A stretch of DNA of 64,000 nt from Paenibacillus tritici (GCF_013204885.1 NZ_JABMKX010000019.1:61943-125942); one strand, 5' to 3'; positions 17,203 through 26,906 are shown, counted from the stretch's first letter. Notes: generated by a model from the letters alone, not told the origin. Program-made: numbers and translations.

Positions 17203-17232
17203 AGTATCCCCGCCTATTCTCATTATGAAAAA

Positions 17233-17306
17233 TAAAAAAAGAAAGCCCCCGCTGGTTGCACAAGCTGCCGGTGTGTAACCGGCGTGCAGATCGCGGGATG
17301 CTTTCC
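17233..17306 (-). terminator. Terminator of the glycosylase-to-methyltransferase operon
   Basis: Branched hairpin GAAAGC..CCCGC / GCGGG..GCTTTC with an internal GCCGGT-ACCGGC stem. On the minus strand it ends TTTCTTTTTTTA, 20 nt after the methyltransferase stop. Confidence 0.85.
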
Positions 17307-17325
17307 CTTGGTAATCCAATATAGA

Positions 17326-18393
17326 TTAGTATTTAATCATATAAAGTGTAATTTCATCACGGTTGTGGAACAGCTGCTTTGCGCGCTGCACTTGCATCCG
17401 CTCGCCTTCAAACATGGCGATAATCTCCTTGATCATGGCCAGCGGCTTCTTATGCATCAGCTTCACTGTAACGATAGCCGTCCCGCCCGGTGTAAGGCTA
17501 TGCAGCAGTCCTGTGACCAGCTTGGCCATCAGCTTGGGGCTCCAGCTCATATCGCAGACCAGCAGATCGAATTCGTTGTCGCGGAATTTGACCTCTCCGG
17601 CATTTTTGCGCAGAATCTTCAGCCCCGGATGCTTACGCAAGGATTCATGCATGAGCGCCGGATCAACGGCGGTGACCTTCAGGCCGCGCTCCAGCAGGAA
17701 TGACGTCCAGCCGCCTGGAGAGGCGCCGATATCCACTGCGTTCTTGAAGCTGTAGAACGGAATGGCGAATTCCTTCTCCGCCTCCATCAGCTTGAACTTG
17801 GCCCGTGAGATTTGCCCGTCCTCCTTGCGGAAGCGGATCATTCCGCCATTCCAGCCGGACAGGTTCTCCTCCGGCCGGGAGACCCCGGCATAGAGTGCTT
17901 CACCGTCCGCATAGACGGAGATGACCCACGCCGGGTCCTGGACGGTGAACTCGGCGCCCAGGCTGTCGAGCCTGTCCTGCAGCCATTCGCGCAGTTCGCC
18001 CGGGCTCTCTTCCCAGAAGGAGGTTGCCCCTTTGCGGACATGCAGCGCCACCCTCCTGCCTACCAGCTCCGTGCGCCGGCTTAAATACACGGCCAGCCGT
18101 TCCAGAGCCGGCCGGTCGCCCGTGTCCTGGAAGTCTACAGGCTGAATGTGGCGCAGGAAGATCGGCAGGTTCCCGGCCAGCCTCTGCGCCACCTCCTCAG
18201 GCTCAGCCTCAAGCGTAGCCAGGAAGACTTCTCCGGGCAGCAGCAGGGTGCTTTTCACCGCACCGAACAGGCGGCGAAGCTCCTCCTGGGCATAAGGGGC
18301 GAAGCCATGGTTCGCCGTGCAGATGTATCTTGAGATGATCTTGTCGTGCGGAGCAGAATCCTGCTCCAGAGTATCTTCTGTGAAATCGTTCAA
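17326..18393 (-). CDS. RlmM/FtsJ-like rRNA 2'-O-methyltransferase
   Basis: SAM-dependent ribose methyltransferase, probably acting on rRNA. The N-terminal half (about 20-180) resembles the RNA-binding part of RlmM. The C-terminal half is a Rossmann domain with SAM motif DIGASPGGWTSFLLERG and an apparent FtsJ-type K-D-K-E tetrad: Lys in RAKFKLMEAE, Asp in LLVCDMSWSP, Lys in VTVKLMHKK and Glu in EITLYMIKY. It is the last gene of an overlapping series; its start overlaps the ABC gene stop by 4 nt. The exact target nucleotide is inferred, not shown. Confidence 0.85.
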   Translation of the reverse strand: MNDFTEDTLEQDSAPHDKIISRYICTANHGFAPYAQEELRRLFGAVKSTLLLPGEVFLATLEAEPEEVAQRLAGNLPIFLRHIQPVDFQDTGDRPALERLAVYLSRRTELVGRRVALHVRKGATSFWEESPGELREWLQDRLDSLGAEFTVQDPAWVISVYADGEALYAGVSRPEENLSGWNGGMIRFRKEDGQISRAKFKLMEAEKEFAIPFYSFKNAVDIGASPGGWTSFLLERGLKVTAVDPALMHESLRKHPGLKILRKNAGEVKFRDNEFDLLVCDMSWSPKLMAKLVTGLLHSLTPGGTAIVTVKLMHKKPLAMIKEIIAMFEGERMQVQRAKQLFHNRDEITLYMIKY

Positions 18394-19172
18394 GTCGATG
18401 AGCCTCCAGGTCTTATTTTAATCCAGGGACGGCCGTTATCCCACTCCACAGTTACAGGAATATCAAAGGTAGCCATTAACATCTCCTGGGTCAGCACCTC
18501 ATTCTTGGCGCCGGCTCCCGCCAGCTTCCCGTCACGGATCAGGGCCACATGGGTGAAGAGCGGTACAATCTCCTCCACATGATGGGTAACATATACCACC
18601 GACACATTGTGCTGCCTGAGCTTGTCAATCTCGGCCAGCATCTTCTCCCGTTCATAGAGATCCAGACCGGCGCAAGGCTCGTCCATGATAAGCAGCTTGG
18701 GCTCTGCGATCAGGCAGCGTGCCAGCATGGCCTTCTTGCGTTCTCCTTGGGATAACGAGCCGAACGGATGATACGCAAGCTCGCCGAGATTCATATCCTC
18801 CAGCAGCTTCAGCGCCTGCTCCCGGACACTTGGCGGAATCGCCTCGTAGAAGCGTAAGTACGCGTAGGCGCCCGTTGCCACGACCTCCCAGACAGGGTCG
18901 GTAAGCGAGAGCTTTTCCATCAGGGAAGGGCCGATATATCCAATCTCCTTGCGCACCTCGCGCAGATCACATTGACCATATTTGTAACCCAGCACTTCAA
19001 CAGAACCCTTGCTGGGGAACAGATAGCCGGTCATCATTTCCAGCAGGGTCGTCTTGCCGGAGCCGTTGCGCCCGAGAATTACCCAGTTCTCCCCTTGCTT
19101 CATTTCCAGGGATACATCGTCAAGAATCTGGCTTTGCTCCCTGCGCAGGGACAGATGTTGTAAAGATATCAT
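18390..19172 (-). CDS. ABC transporter ATP-binding protein (YlmA-like)
   Basis: Single ABC ATPase domain, 260 aa, with Walker A GRNGSGKTTLLE, Q-loop IGYIGP, signature LSQGE, Walker B LLIMDEPCAGLD and switch His (VYVTHHVEE). No permease gene is adjacent. The gene is embedded between a thioredoxin-like gene (stop and start overlap by 1 nt) and a methyltransferase gene (4-nt overlap). It may work with a distant permease or have a non-transport role. Confidence 0.85.
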   Translation of the reverse strand: MISLQHLSLRREQSQILDDVSLEMKQGENWVILGRNGSGKTTLLEMMTGYLFPSKGSVEVLGYKYGQCDLREVRKEIGYIGPSLMEKLSLTDPVWEVVATGAYAYLRFYEAIPPSVREQALKLLEDMNLGELAYHPFGSLSQGERKKAMLARCLIAEPKLLIMDEPCAGLDLYEREKMLAEIDKLRQHNVSVVYVTHHVEEIVPLFTHVALIRDGKLAGAGAKNEVLTQEMLMATFDIPVTVEWDNGRPWIKIRPGGSST

Positions 19173-19501
19173 TATGAGGTCACTCTCCTTATGTATGCCA
19201 GCACCCGTTCAACAGAGCTAATAGAATAAATGATTTCCGGTTCAGTGCTGCGGTCAGCAGACACTGCCAATAATGCAGGCACACTTGAGATTTGATAGGT
19301 ATTCACAAGCTGCGGCAGCAGGTTCACATTCCCCTCGGCAATGAGAAGGCCGGGCGGCAGCAGATGCTCAGCCACCTCAAGCATCCGCCGCGCAGCTTTG
19401 CAGGTTCCGCATAACGGGGCATGCAGAAACAGGACAAGCGGCTCACCCTTCGTTGAGAGCAGCTCCAGCAGCTCCGGCTGATTCATTTCCTTCATCTTCA
19501 A
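19172..19501 (-). CDS. Thioredoxin-like protein
   Basis: A 109-residue thioredoxin fold with redox motif APLCGTCKAA (CGTC rather than CGPC) and the cis-Pro loop ISSVPALLAV. No signal peptide, so cytosolic. It is translationally coupled on both sides (4-nt overlap with the endonuclease IV gene, 1-nt with the ABC gene). It resembles the B. subtilis YtpP/YdbP type of small Trx-like proteins. The substrate is unknown. Confidence 0.85.
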   Translation of the reverse strand: MKMKEMNQPELLELLSTKGEPLVLFLHAPLCGTCKAARRMLEVAEHLLPPGLLIAEGNVNLLPQLVNTYQISSVPALLAVSADRSTEPEIIYSISSVERVLAYIRRVTS

Positions 19502-20349
19502 TCATCCCCCGCCTCAAACCAGGTCCTCACAGCAGCAATTTCCGCTCTGTGCGTGCCATCCGGCCCCTTTTCTGTTTCCATAACGATCACTTTATCAGCC
19601 AGGGGCTCCATCTTCAAAAGCTGACTAAGTGCCGATGCCCCGATACACCCCTTACCGATTGCAGCATGCCGGTCCCGCCGCGAGCCGAATGGATACCGGG
19701 AGTCGTTCAGATGCACAGCATCCAGATTGGCCCAGTAACCCAGGTTCTCTCCGCGTCTAACGAATGCCTCCGTCTGCTGCGGATTCCAGGTCCCGGCAGC
19801 GAATGCATGGCAGGTATCGAAGCAGAAGCCGATCTTCTCCGGATAGCGGCTGAGCTCGCGGACCTTGACCAGTTCTTCCAGCGTCATGCCTTCATGCCCA
19901 TGATTACCTGCCATGTTCTCAATCAGCAGCTTCGTCTGTCCATTCCAGTCAGCCAGGGTATCGTTCATACATTGTATAATATTTTGATACCCCTGTAACG
20001 GCTCCATTCCGGCAAAATGTCCAAAATGCACCACAATGCCCACCGATCCGCAGGCCTCCGCAATCTCCAGATCGTTACGCAAGGAGGCAGCCATCACCGC
20101 TCTGCCGCTCGGATCAGCAGCCAGATTCGTCGGATACGGGGTATGGGCAATTGAGACCATTCCCTGTTCCCGGCAATAGTCTGCACAGCTTCCTGCGTCG
20201 CGGTAGTCCACCGGCTTCAGCTTCAAACTGCGCGGATTCTTCGGAAAATATTGAAAACATGCTGCACCGCTCTCCCTGGCGGACCGGGCAGCCTGCCCGT
20301 AACCGCCGCGTATGCTGACATGTGCCCCTATGAAGGGCTTAGGCGTCAT
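19498..20349 (-). CDS. nfo: Deoxyribonuclease IV / AP endonuclease
   Basis: Zinc-dependent AP endonuclease of base-excision repair, TIM-barrel fold. Motifs: IGAHVSIRGG, HTPYPTNLA, VVHFGHF, LLIENMAG (Glu), GFCFDTCHAFAAG, HLNDSRYPFGSRRDRHAAIGKG and METEKG supply the usual His/Asp/Glu metal ligands. At 283 aa it is full length. It overlaps the upstream Fpg-like gene by 11 nt. The two form a neat repair pair: the glycosylase removes oxidised bases and this enzyme cuts the resulting AP site. Confidence 0.94.
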   Translation of the reverse strand: MTPKPFIGAHVSIRGGYGQAARSARESGAACFQYFPKNPRSLKLKPVDYRDAGSCADYCREQGMVSIAHTPYPTNLAADPSGRAVMAASLRNDLEIAEACGSVGIVVHFGHFAGMEPLQGYQNIIQCMNDTLADWNGQTKLLIENMAGNHGHEGMTLEELVKVRELSRYPEKIGFCFDTCHAFAAGTWNPQQTEAFVRRGENLGYWANLDAVHLNDSRYPFGSRRDRHAAIGKGCIGASALSQLLKMEPLADKVIVMETEKGPDGTHRAEIAAVRTWFEAGDD

Positions 20350-21154
20350 GCTGGCAATCCGGGCAATAGAACACCTTGCGTCCGGACAGCTCTGTCTTGA
20401 TTATCGTTCCCCCGCCGCGCAGGCAGGGTTCGCCTTCGCGGTCGTATACCTTGCACGCATCATTATATGAACCGGTCACAGTATCGCCGGTCATGAATGG
20501 CATCTCCATATAACCGCCGATTTCGGTGGCTTCCGTTAATACTTTACGAATACTGTCGTAGAGCCGGTTCACCGCTTCCGGCGACAGGTTCTGGACGAGT
20601 GTGGAGGGAAGCAGCCGTGCTTCAAAAGCAATTTCGTCAGCATAGCAATTGCCGATTCCGGCCATCACCTGCTGATTGACCAGCAGACTCTTCAGTGCAC
20701 CGCGGCGGCCCTTGAGTATTCCGGCGAAACGTTCGGCAGTCATCCGCCGGTCCAGCAGTTCGGGGCCGAGCTTACCCATTGCCGCTTCGCCCTCCTTGAC
20801 GGACAGCAGATGCAGATACCCCAGGCGCAGCCCCATGAAGTAGAGGATGTGCTCACCGAAAGCCAGCTCCACCTGAGTCGTGCGGTCCGGACGTTCTTCC
20901 TCCGTGCCATAGAACAGGAGTCCGCCAAGCATCAGATGAAGCAGCAGTCTTCTGCCGTCATGCAGGTGGAAGAGGATATGCTTGGCGCGGCGTTCCACGA
21001 ACACAATTCTTGCGTCCAGCAGGCCATTCACGAAATCCGCAGTCTCCATGTTGATGGTTTTTTCTCTATTTACGGTTACCCCCGTAATGGGGACATTTAT
21101 TAGATGCTGGCTGAGCAGCTTTCTGTAATTCTCCATTTCCGGCAATTCCGGCAT
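20339..21154 (-). CDS. Fpg/MutM-family DNA glycosylase, zinc finger incomplete
   Basis: Bifunctional DNA glycosylase/AP lyase family. The N-terminus MPELPEMENYRKLL gives the catalytic Pro and Glu, and RRAKHILFHL holds the conserved Lys. NQQVMAGIGNCYADEI is the helix-2-turn-helix. In the C-terminal finger only three of four Cys are seen: EPCLRGGGTI has Gly-Gly where families show a second Cys (PCxRCG), while FYCPDCQ is normal. This suggests a divergent paralogue, with the classic mutM possibly elsewhere. It is the first gene of the overlapping series through 17326. Confidence 0.85.
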   Translation of the reverse strand: MPELPEMENYRKLLSQHLINVPITGVTVNREKTINMETADFVNGLLDARIVFVERRAKHILFHLHDGRRLLLHLMLGGLLFYGTEEERPDRTTQVELAFGEHILYFMGLRLGYLHLLSVKEGEAAMGKLGPELLDRRMTAERFAGILKGRRGALKSLLVNQQVMAGIGNCYADEIAFEARLLPSTLVQNLSPEAVNRLYDSIRKVLTEATEIGGYMEMPFMTGDTVTGSYNDACKVYDREGEPCLRGGGTIIKTELSGRKVFYCPDCQHDA

Positions 21155-21201
21155 ATTGTCATCTTCCCTTCTAGGTTGGTAAAAAGGTCATACCTTTGTC
21201 A

Positions 21202-21990
21202 TTATACACTGAGCAGTACCATAAGTTCAGCTAAATCAGCACAAATTTCATCAGGCTTAACTCCGGTCAGCTTCTGGTAGTCCTCCAGGTTCTCCCAAGT
21301 TGTAAGACCTGTAAGCACCAGCACCGTCCGGCAGCCCGCATTTGCCCCCGCCGCTATATCGGTACGCATGTTGTCGCCGATCATCACAGCCTCCTCCGGT
21401 TTGATGCCGAGCAGCGATGTCGCATAAGTAACAAGATGCGTCTCCGGCTTGCCGATGACGACGGGCGGAACACCGCTGGCAGCTTCAATTGCCGCACCTA
21501 TCGTACCGGCACCGGGCATCACTCCATCGTCAGAGGGAAGCATCAGATCCGGGTTGGTCAGTACAAACCTGGCCCCTTCCCGAATCCAGCGTGAGGCCCG
21601 TGCCAGTGCCTCATATGTAAAAGACCGATCAATCCCCTGCACCACATATTGCGGATTCTCCGTGACCAGGGTTAGTCCCGCCTCTTCACAGGCTTGCACC
21701 AGCCCCTCTTCTCCAAGTATCGCCACGGATGCGCCCGGAGATTCCCCGGCAATATAACGTGCAGCAGCAAGCGACGAGGTACAGACCTCTTCCGGCTTTG
21801 CTTCAATGCCCATTGCGCGTAAATGTCCTGCTACACTGGCTGGTGTCCTTGAAGAATTGTTCGTAACAAACAGAAACGGGATGCCGGCTGTCCGCAGTGC
21901 TTCTATAAGCCTGTCGGCCCCGGGAATCATTCTTCCGCCATGATACAGGGTTCCATCCAGATCAATTAATAAGCCTCCGATATTGTTCAT
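21202..21990 (-). CDS. HAD-IIA family phosphatase (NagD/AraL-like)
   Basis: Cytosolic sugar-phosphate phosphatase-type HAD hydrolase. Motif I LLIDLDGTLYHG, motif II FVTNNSSR, motif III Lys in VIGKPETH, motif IV MIGDNMRTDIAAG; the C2 cap is the IIA form. Start at 21988-21990 (MNNIGGLL) with SD GGGGAG; an in-frame extension to 22020 lacks a site. The substrate is unknown. It is separated from nearby genes by non-coding stretches. Confidence 0.9.
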   Translation of the reverse strand: MNNIGGLLIDLDGTLYHGGRMIPGADRLIEALRTAGIPFLFVTNNSSRTPASVAGHLRAMGIEAKPEEVCTSSLAAARYIAGESPGASVAILGEEGLVQACEEAGLTLVTENPQYVVQGIDRSFTYEALARASRWIREGARFVLTNPDLMLPSDDGVMPGAGTIGAAIEAASGVPPVVIGKPETHLVTYATSLLGIKPEEAVMIGDNMRTDIAAGANAGCRTVLVLTGLTTWENLEDYQKLTGVKPDEICADLAELMVLLSV

Positions 21991-22305
21991 AACTCCCCCT
22001 AGTAGATTGGAAATTTTCAATTCATCTCATTTATTATTAATACTATGAATTATATTTCAAAGCAGCGTGAGATCTTCCGGGAAATCGCGCTGCCAGGGGC
22101 ATTATTGCCCGTCTCCCGCTGCTCATCACCGCTTAGTTTCGGCATTTTCTCTACTGCTTCGTCCGCATAACTCTTCCCGTTTAATTTAAATTTAACATTC
22201 TTCGTCGAACGGTAGCGAACACCTGCAGCACCGGGCTTTTTTTGACATCACCCTGTCATTTCCTGCGCTTTCCCGGAAAATAATTCATGCTTCAGGGTCA
22301 TTTCC

Positions 22306-23238
22306 CTAGCTTCTCCGGTGGACCGGGAAGGTGCAAAACTCCTCTGCCAGCAGGGTATCCGGGAAGATCTCCTGCGCCTCTTTCAAGAGCGGAGCAAGCT
22401 CTTCCTGTGAGCTATAACGCGAGCTGAAGTGAGTCAGCAGCAGCTCCCGCCCTCCGGCATCCCGTGCCAATTCCGCCGCTTGCCGTGCTGTACTGTGATG
22501 ATACTGATGAGCCATATCCGCCAGTTCATGGGCAAAGGTCGCCTCATGAATAATGAGATCTGCATCCTGAGCCAGCGGCAATGAGCCTGGGCAGGGCCGG
22601 GTATCTCCCAGTATCACAACAATACGGCCGCGTTTGGGAGCATGAATAACCTCTGCGGCCCTGATTATAGTTCCATCCTCAGTAGTGATGTCTTCCCCTT
22701 TCTTCAATCGGCCATACAGCGGTCCCGGCTTCAGTCCATAGCTCTTGAGCAGCTCGGCATTGAGATTCCCCGGACTGTCCTTCTCCGTGATCCGGTAGCC
22801 ATAGCTGTCAATCCGGTGCTCCAGCAATCCCGCCTCCACCTTAAATGTCTCATCCTCAAAAACCAGCCCTCCGCTATGCTCCACGATCTCCAGCTTATAA
22901 GGAATACGGGACTGGCTGACCGCAAGTGTCGTCTCCAGGTACGCTTTGAGTCCCGGAGGCCCATACACTGTGAGCGGTGATGTGCCTCCCTGGTACCCCC
23001 GGCTGGAGATAAGCCCCGGAAGGCCAAACAGATGGTCACCGTGCAGATGGGTTATGAACAGCTTCTCCAGCTTGCCCAGCCGCAGCGGGGAGCGGAGAAC
23101 CTGATGCTGCGTCCCTTCCCCGCAGTCGAACATCCAGAAGGTGCGCCGTTCTTCAAGCAGTCTAAGTGCAATCGAGGTTACGTTGCGCTGGAGTGTCGGT
23201 ACCCCGGCATTCGTTCCCAAAAAATAAATTTCCATCAT
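22306..23238 (-). CDS. rnz: Ribonuclease Z
   Basis: Zinc-dependent endoribonuclease that trims tRNA 3' ends. At 310 aa it is the short bacterial form. Metallo-beta-lactamase motifs: FDCGEGTQHQ, THLHGDHLFGLPGL (HxHxDH), VILGDTRPC, HEATFAHE and LLTHFSSRY. Start MMEIYFLGTNAGVP with SD GAGGAGGGG. The 285 bp between it and the HAD gene show no feature I can support. Confidence 0.95.
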   Translation of the reverse strand: MMEIYFLGTNAGVPTLQRNVTSIALRLLEERRTFWMFDCGEGTQHQVLRSPLRLGKLEKLFITHLHGDHLFGLPGLISSRGYQGGTSPLTVYGPPGLKAYLETTLAVSQSRIPYKLEIVEHSGGLVFEDETFKVEAGLLEHRIDSYGYRITEKDSPGNLNAELLKSYGLKPGPLYGRLKKGEDITTEDGTIIRAAEVIHAPKRGRIVVILGDTRPCPGSLPLAQDADLIIHEATFAHELADMAHQYHHSTARQAAELARDAGGRELLLTHFSSRYSSQEELAPLLKEAQEIFPDTLLAEEFCTFPVHRRS

Positions 23239-23384
23239 GCCCCTCCTCTCTCTTAACTAATATCCTCAGGCAGCCCATTTCTATTATCTTGCCGATTCTT
23301 ATGAAAAGAATTCTACTCTGTTTTGGCTCCAAAAGCATCTTTTGCATGTATCATGTGCAGCATATAAATTCTTCTATCTTCAGC

Positions 23385-23410
23385 AAAAAACCTCCCGTTA
23401 CCGGGAGGTT
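23385..23410 (-). terminator. Terminator of metH
   Basis: AACCTCCC-GGTAAC-GGGAGGTT stem followed by TTTTG on the minus strand, about 50 nt after the metH stop. Confidence 0.88.
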
Positions 23411-23462
23411 CCGAAAAGACGGGGCATAGCCCCGTCTGGCCGGTGTTCACATGGCAGAGCGA

Positions 23463-26400
23463 TTATAGCTTCTCCACATTAAAGTACTGCGCTTCCGGAT
23501 GGGCAAATACCATTGCCGAGACCGAAGCCTCCGGCTCCATCATGAAGCCCTCCGTAAGATGCACTCCGATATCCTCGGGAGACAGGAGCTTGAATAACGG
23601 CCCCTGATCCTCCAGATCCGGGCAGGCCGGATAGCCGAAGGATACCCGAATGCCCTGGTACCGTGCACCGTGTCTCTGCTTCATCGTCATGTCTGCCGGG
23701 TCCGGGAAGCCCCAGGTATCCCGCATCATATGATGGACACGTTCAGCCAGCCCTTCTGCTACCTCAAGAGCCACAGCCTGCAGAGCATGGGAACGGAGAT
23801 AATCCCCTTTATCCTTAAGCTCAGTGGACAATTCACGGACCCCGTGACCTGCAGTGACTACCAGGAACCCGACATAATCCATAATCCCGCTCTCTGCCGG
23901 CTTCAGGAAGTCTGCAAGACAGAGATAAGGCTCTACGTTCTGCCGCGGGAAGGTGAAGGTATGCAGGACGTTGGCATGGTTCTGCGGATCATAGATCAGG
24001 ATGTCATTCCCGCGTGACTGGGCCGGGAAGAACTGATACATCGCATGCGGAACAATGGTCCCTTCCAGCATCGCCTGATGCAGAATATCATCCACCGTCT
24101 CTTTCAGTTCTACCGTCCGCGGATCTCTGGCTGCCAGCTGAGCCTCTACAGAACCGCGCAGGCCCAGATGATGACCGAGCAGCATCTGCATATTCACATA
24201 GGGAATAATATGCCCCAGCGGATAACTCCGCAGGACATGACGTTCGAGATCCGGCGGAGTGAACACAGGAGCGTCCGCTGATATCTTGGAACGCACTGCA
24301 CGAGTAAGCTCAGGAAGCGGCTGCGCCGGAGCTACAGCTACGGCTGCCTCGGCTTCCTGGCGGACCTCTTCCTCAATCTTCACCCGCTCCAGCGGATTCA
24401 TCAGCCGGTTGGCGATATCCAGACCGTCCATGGCGTCCTTGGCGTATAATACAAGCCCGTCATATTCCGGCCGGATACGGGTCTTGGTGAATTTGCGGGT
24501 CAATGCGGCACCGCCGACCATAATCGGCACATCAATACCGGCCGAGCGCAGATCCTGCGCAGTCAGCACCATCTGCTGGGCAGATTTCACCAGCAGACCG
24601 GACAAGCCGATGGCGTCTGCTTTTTCCTTGCGGAAGGCTTCAATAATATTCTCCGGCGGAACCTTTATACCCAGATTAACGATCTCATAACCGTTGTTGG
24701 AGAGGATAATCTCCACAAGGTTCTTCCCGATATCATGCACATCGCCCTTGACGGTAGCCAGCATAATTCTCCCTTTAACCGAAGTCTCATCCTTCTTCAT
24801 GAACTGTTCCAGATGGCTCACAGAAGCCTTCATCACCTCTGCGCTCTGCAGCACCTCTGCAACGATTAATTCGTTGTTATTGAACAGACGCCCGACCTCA
24901 GACATCCCCGCCATCAGCGGTCCGTTAATGATCTCCAGCGGAGCAGAGGTCTTCAGCGCTTCATCCAGATCCGGAATCAATCCTTCTTTGGTTCCTTCCA
25001 CTACATAGGAAGCAAGGCGTTCCTCCAAGGAGAGATTGGAGATCTTCTCTTTCTTCTCGACCTTCTTGCCGCGGAAAGCCGCCACGAATGCAGACAAGGT
25101 ATCGTCATTGGTGTTATAGATCAGTTGTTCAGCCAGCTTGCGCTCTTCCTCCGGAATCGACGCATAACGCTCCACCTTCTCCGTGTTCACAATCGCATAG
25201 TCCAGTCCCGCCTTGGTGCACTCATACAGGAACACGGAGTTCAGCACCTCGCGGCCGGCTTCCGGCAGACCGAAGGAGACATTGCTGATGCCGAGAATTG
25301 TATGAACAGCAGGCATCGCTTCCTTGATCAGACGGATGCCGTCTATCGTCTCCTTGGCGGAGCCGATATACTGCTCATCCCCTGTCCCTACAGGAAATAC
25401 CAGCGTGTCGAAGATCAGATCTTCCGGGGCCAGACCATATTTGTTCACCAGCAGATCATAAGAACGTCTGGCAACCTCCAGTTTGTCCTTGGCCAGTATG
25501 GCCTGACCCGTCTCGTCAATGGTACCTACTACAATCGCTGCGCCATATTTATGAATCAAAGGTGTGACAAGCTCGAATTTCTCTTCACCATCTTCAAGGT
25601 TAATGGAGTTAATAATCGCCTTACCCTGACAATATTGCAGCGCCAGATCAATGACCTTCGGGTCTGTAGTATCGATCATTAACGGTACTTTGACCTTCTT
25701 CACCACCAGCTCCAGAAAGCGCATAATATCTTCCGTCTCATCCCGGTCCGGGTCCTGGACGCAGACATCAATGACCTGTGCGCCGCTCTTCACCTGGGCA
25801 CGGGCGATCTCCGAAGCCTCCTCGTACTTCCCTTCGACGATCAGACGTTTGAACTTGCGGGAGCCGAGGACATTGGTCCGCTCACCGACCATATAGGGAC
25901 GGTTCTCACTCTCCACATACACAGGCTCGATCCCGGACAACGCCGGAGGATGCTCGCCTTCAAGCTTACGCGGCGGGTAGGCCGCCATAACTTCTGCCAT
26001 CGCCCGGATATGATCCGGTGTCGTTCCGCAGCAGCCGCCGGCAATATTCAGCCAGCCCTTTTCGGCGAAGCCGCCCAGCTTACGGGCAAGTGAATCCGGT
26101 GATTCGTGATAATTCCCGTTCTCATCGGGAAGCCCGGCATTCGGGTAACAGCTGACAGCAGCAGAGGAGATCGCCGAGAGCGAACGGATATGGTCACGCA
26201 TGAACTCCGGGCCGGTGGCACAGTTGAGTCCGATGGAGACCGGCTTCAGATGCTCCAGTGAAATATAGAAAGCTTCAATGTTCTGCCCGGCCAGCGTAGT
26301 CCCCATCGGTTCGATGGTTCCCGAGATCATCACCGGCAGCGTAATTCCGCTCTTCTCGAACGCATTGCGGATACCAATACTGCCTGCCTTCACGTTCAGC

Positions 26401-26906
26401 GTATCCTGGGATGTCTCCAGCAGCAGCGCATCCACCTTGCCGTCGATCAGGGCAACCGCCTGCTCCTCATAACTATCAATCAGCTCCTGGAACGTTACCC
26501 CTCCGGTTACGGAGAGCGTCTTCGTTGTCGGTCCCATAGCGCCTACAACATAACGCGGACGATCCGGTGTATCATATTTATCTGCGGCACTCCTGGCCAG
26601 CCTGGCAGCTTCCAGGTTAATCTGGCGGGCAAGCTGCGGAATATCGTATTCGGCAAGCACCACCGAGGTCGCGCCGAAGGTATTGGTCTCGATCAGATCC
26701 GCTCCGGCTTCCAGGTATTTCTCATGAATATCCTGAATTACATCCGGCCGGGTCAGCACCAGCATTTCATTACAGCCATCCAGCTCATCTCCGCCGAAAT
26801 CTTCGCCGGTCAGCGGTACCTGCTGAATCATTGTACCCATGGCTCCATCCAGAATCAGTATGCGTTGCTGCAAGCTCTCAGCAAGTGTGTATTTGGACAC
26901 TTTCAA
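23463..26906 (-). CDS. metH: Cobalamin-dependent methionine synthase
   Basis: Makes methionine from homocysteine using 5-methyl-THF. The 1147 residues include four modules. The homocysteine domain has zinc Cys in LNCATGPE and GGCCGTTPDH. The pterin-binding domain includes VGERTNVLGSRKF and IDTTDPKVIDLALQYCQGKAIINSIN. The B12 domain has DVHDIGKN, with the axial His, and GLSGLLVKS. The C-terminal activation domain has RYQGIRVSFGYPACPDLEDQ. No SAM or cobalamin riboswitch is visible in the 100 bp upstream. It appears monocistronic. Folate context: ThyA/FolA lie 22 kb away. Confidence 0.97.
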   Translation of the reverse strand: MKVSKYTLAESLQQRILILDGAMGTMIQQVPLTGEDFGGDELDGCNEMLVLTRPDVIQDIHEKYLEAGADLIETNTFGATSVVLAEYDIPQLARQINLEAARLARSAADKYDTPDRPRYVVGAMGPTTKTLSVTGGVTFQELIDSYEEQAVALIDGKVDALLLETSQDTLNVKAGSIGIRNAFEKSGITLPVMISGTIEPMGTTLAGQNIEAFYISLEHLKPVSIGLNCATGPEFMRDHIRSLSAISSAAVSCYPNAGLPDENGNYHESPDSLARKLGGFAEKGWLNIAGGCCGTTPDHIRAMAEVMAAYPPRKLEGEHPPALSGIEPVYVESENRPYMVGERTNVLGSRKFKRLIVEGKYEEASEIARAQVKSGAQVIDVCVQDPDRDETEDIMRFLELVVKKVKVPLMIDTTDPKVIDLALQYCQGKAIINSINLEDGEEKFELVTPLIHKYGAAIVVGTIDETGQAILAKDKLEVARRSYDLLVNKYGLAPEDLIFDTLVFPVGTGDEQYIGSAKETIDGIRLIKEAMPAVHTILGISNVSFGLPEAGREVLNSVFLYECTKAGLDYAIVNTEKVERYASIPEEERKLAEQLIYNTNDDTLSAFVAAFRGKKVEKKEKISNLSLEERLASYVVEGTKEGLIPDLDEALKTSAPLEIINGPLMAGMSEVGRLFNNNELIVAEVLQSAEVMKASVSHLEQFMKKDETSVKGRIMLATVKGDVHDIGKNLVEIILSNNGYEIVNLGIKVPPENIIEAFRKEKADAIGLSGLLVKSAQQMVLTAQDLRSAGIDVPIMVGGAALTRKFTKTRIRPEYDGLVLYAKDAMDGLDIANRLMNPLERVKIEEEVRQEAEAAVAVAPAQPLPELTRAVRSKISADAPVFTPPDLERHVLRSYPLGHIIPYVNMQMLLGHHLGLRGSVEAQLAARDPRTVELKETVDDILHQAMLEGTIVPHAMYQFFPAQSRGNDILIYDPQNHANVLHTFTFPRQNVEPYLCLADFLKPAESGIMDYVGFLVVTAGHGVRELSTELKDKGDYLRSHALQAVALEVAEGLAERVHHMMRDTWGFPDPADMTMKQRHGARYQGIRVSFGYPACPDLEDQGPLFKLLSPEDIGVHLTEGFMMEPEASVSAMVFAHPEAQYFNVEKL

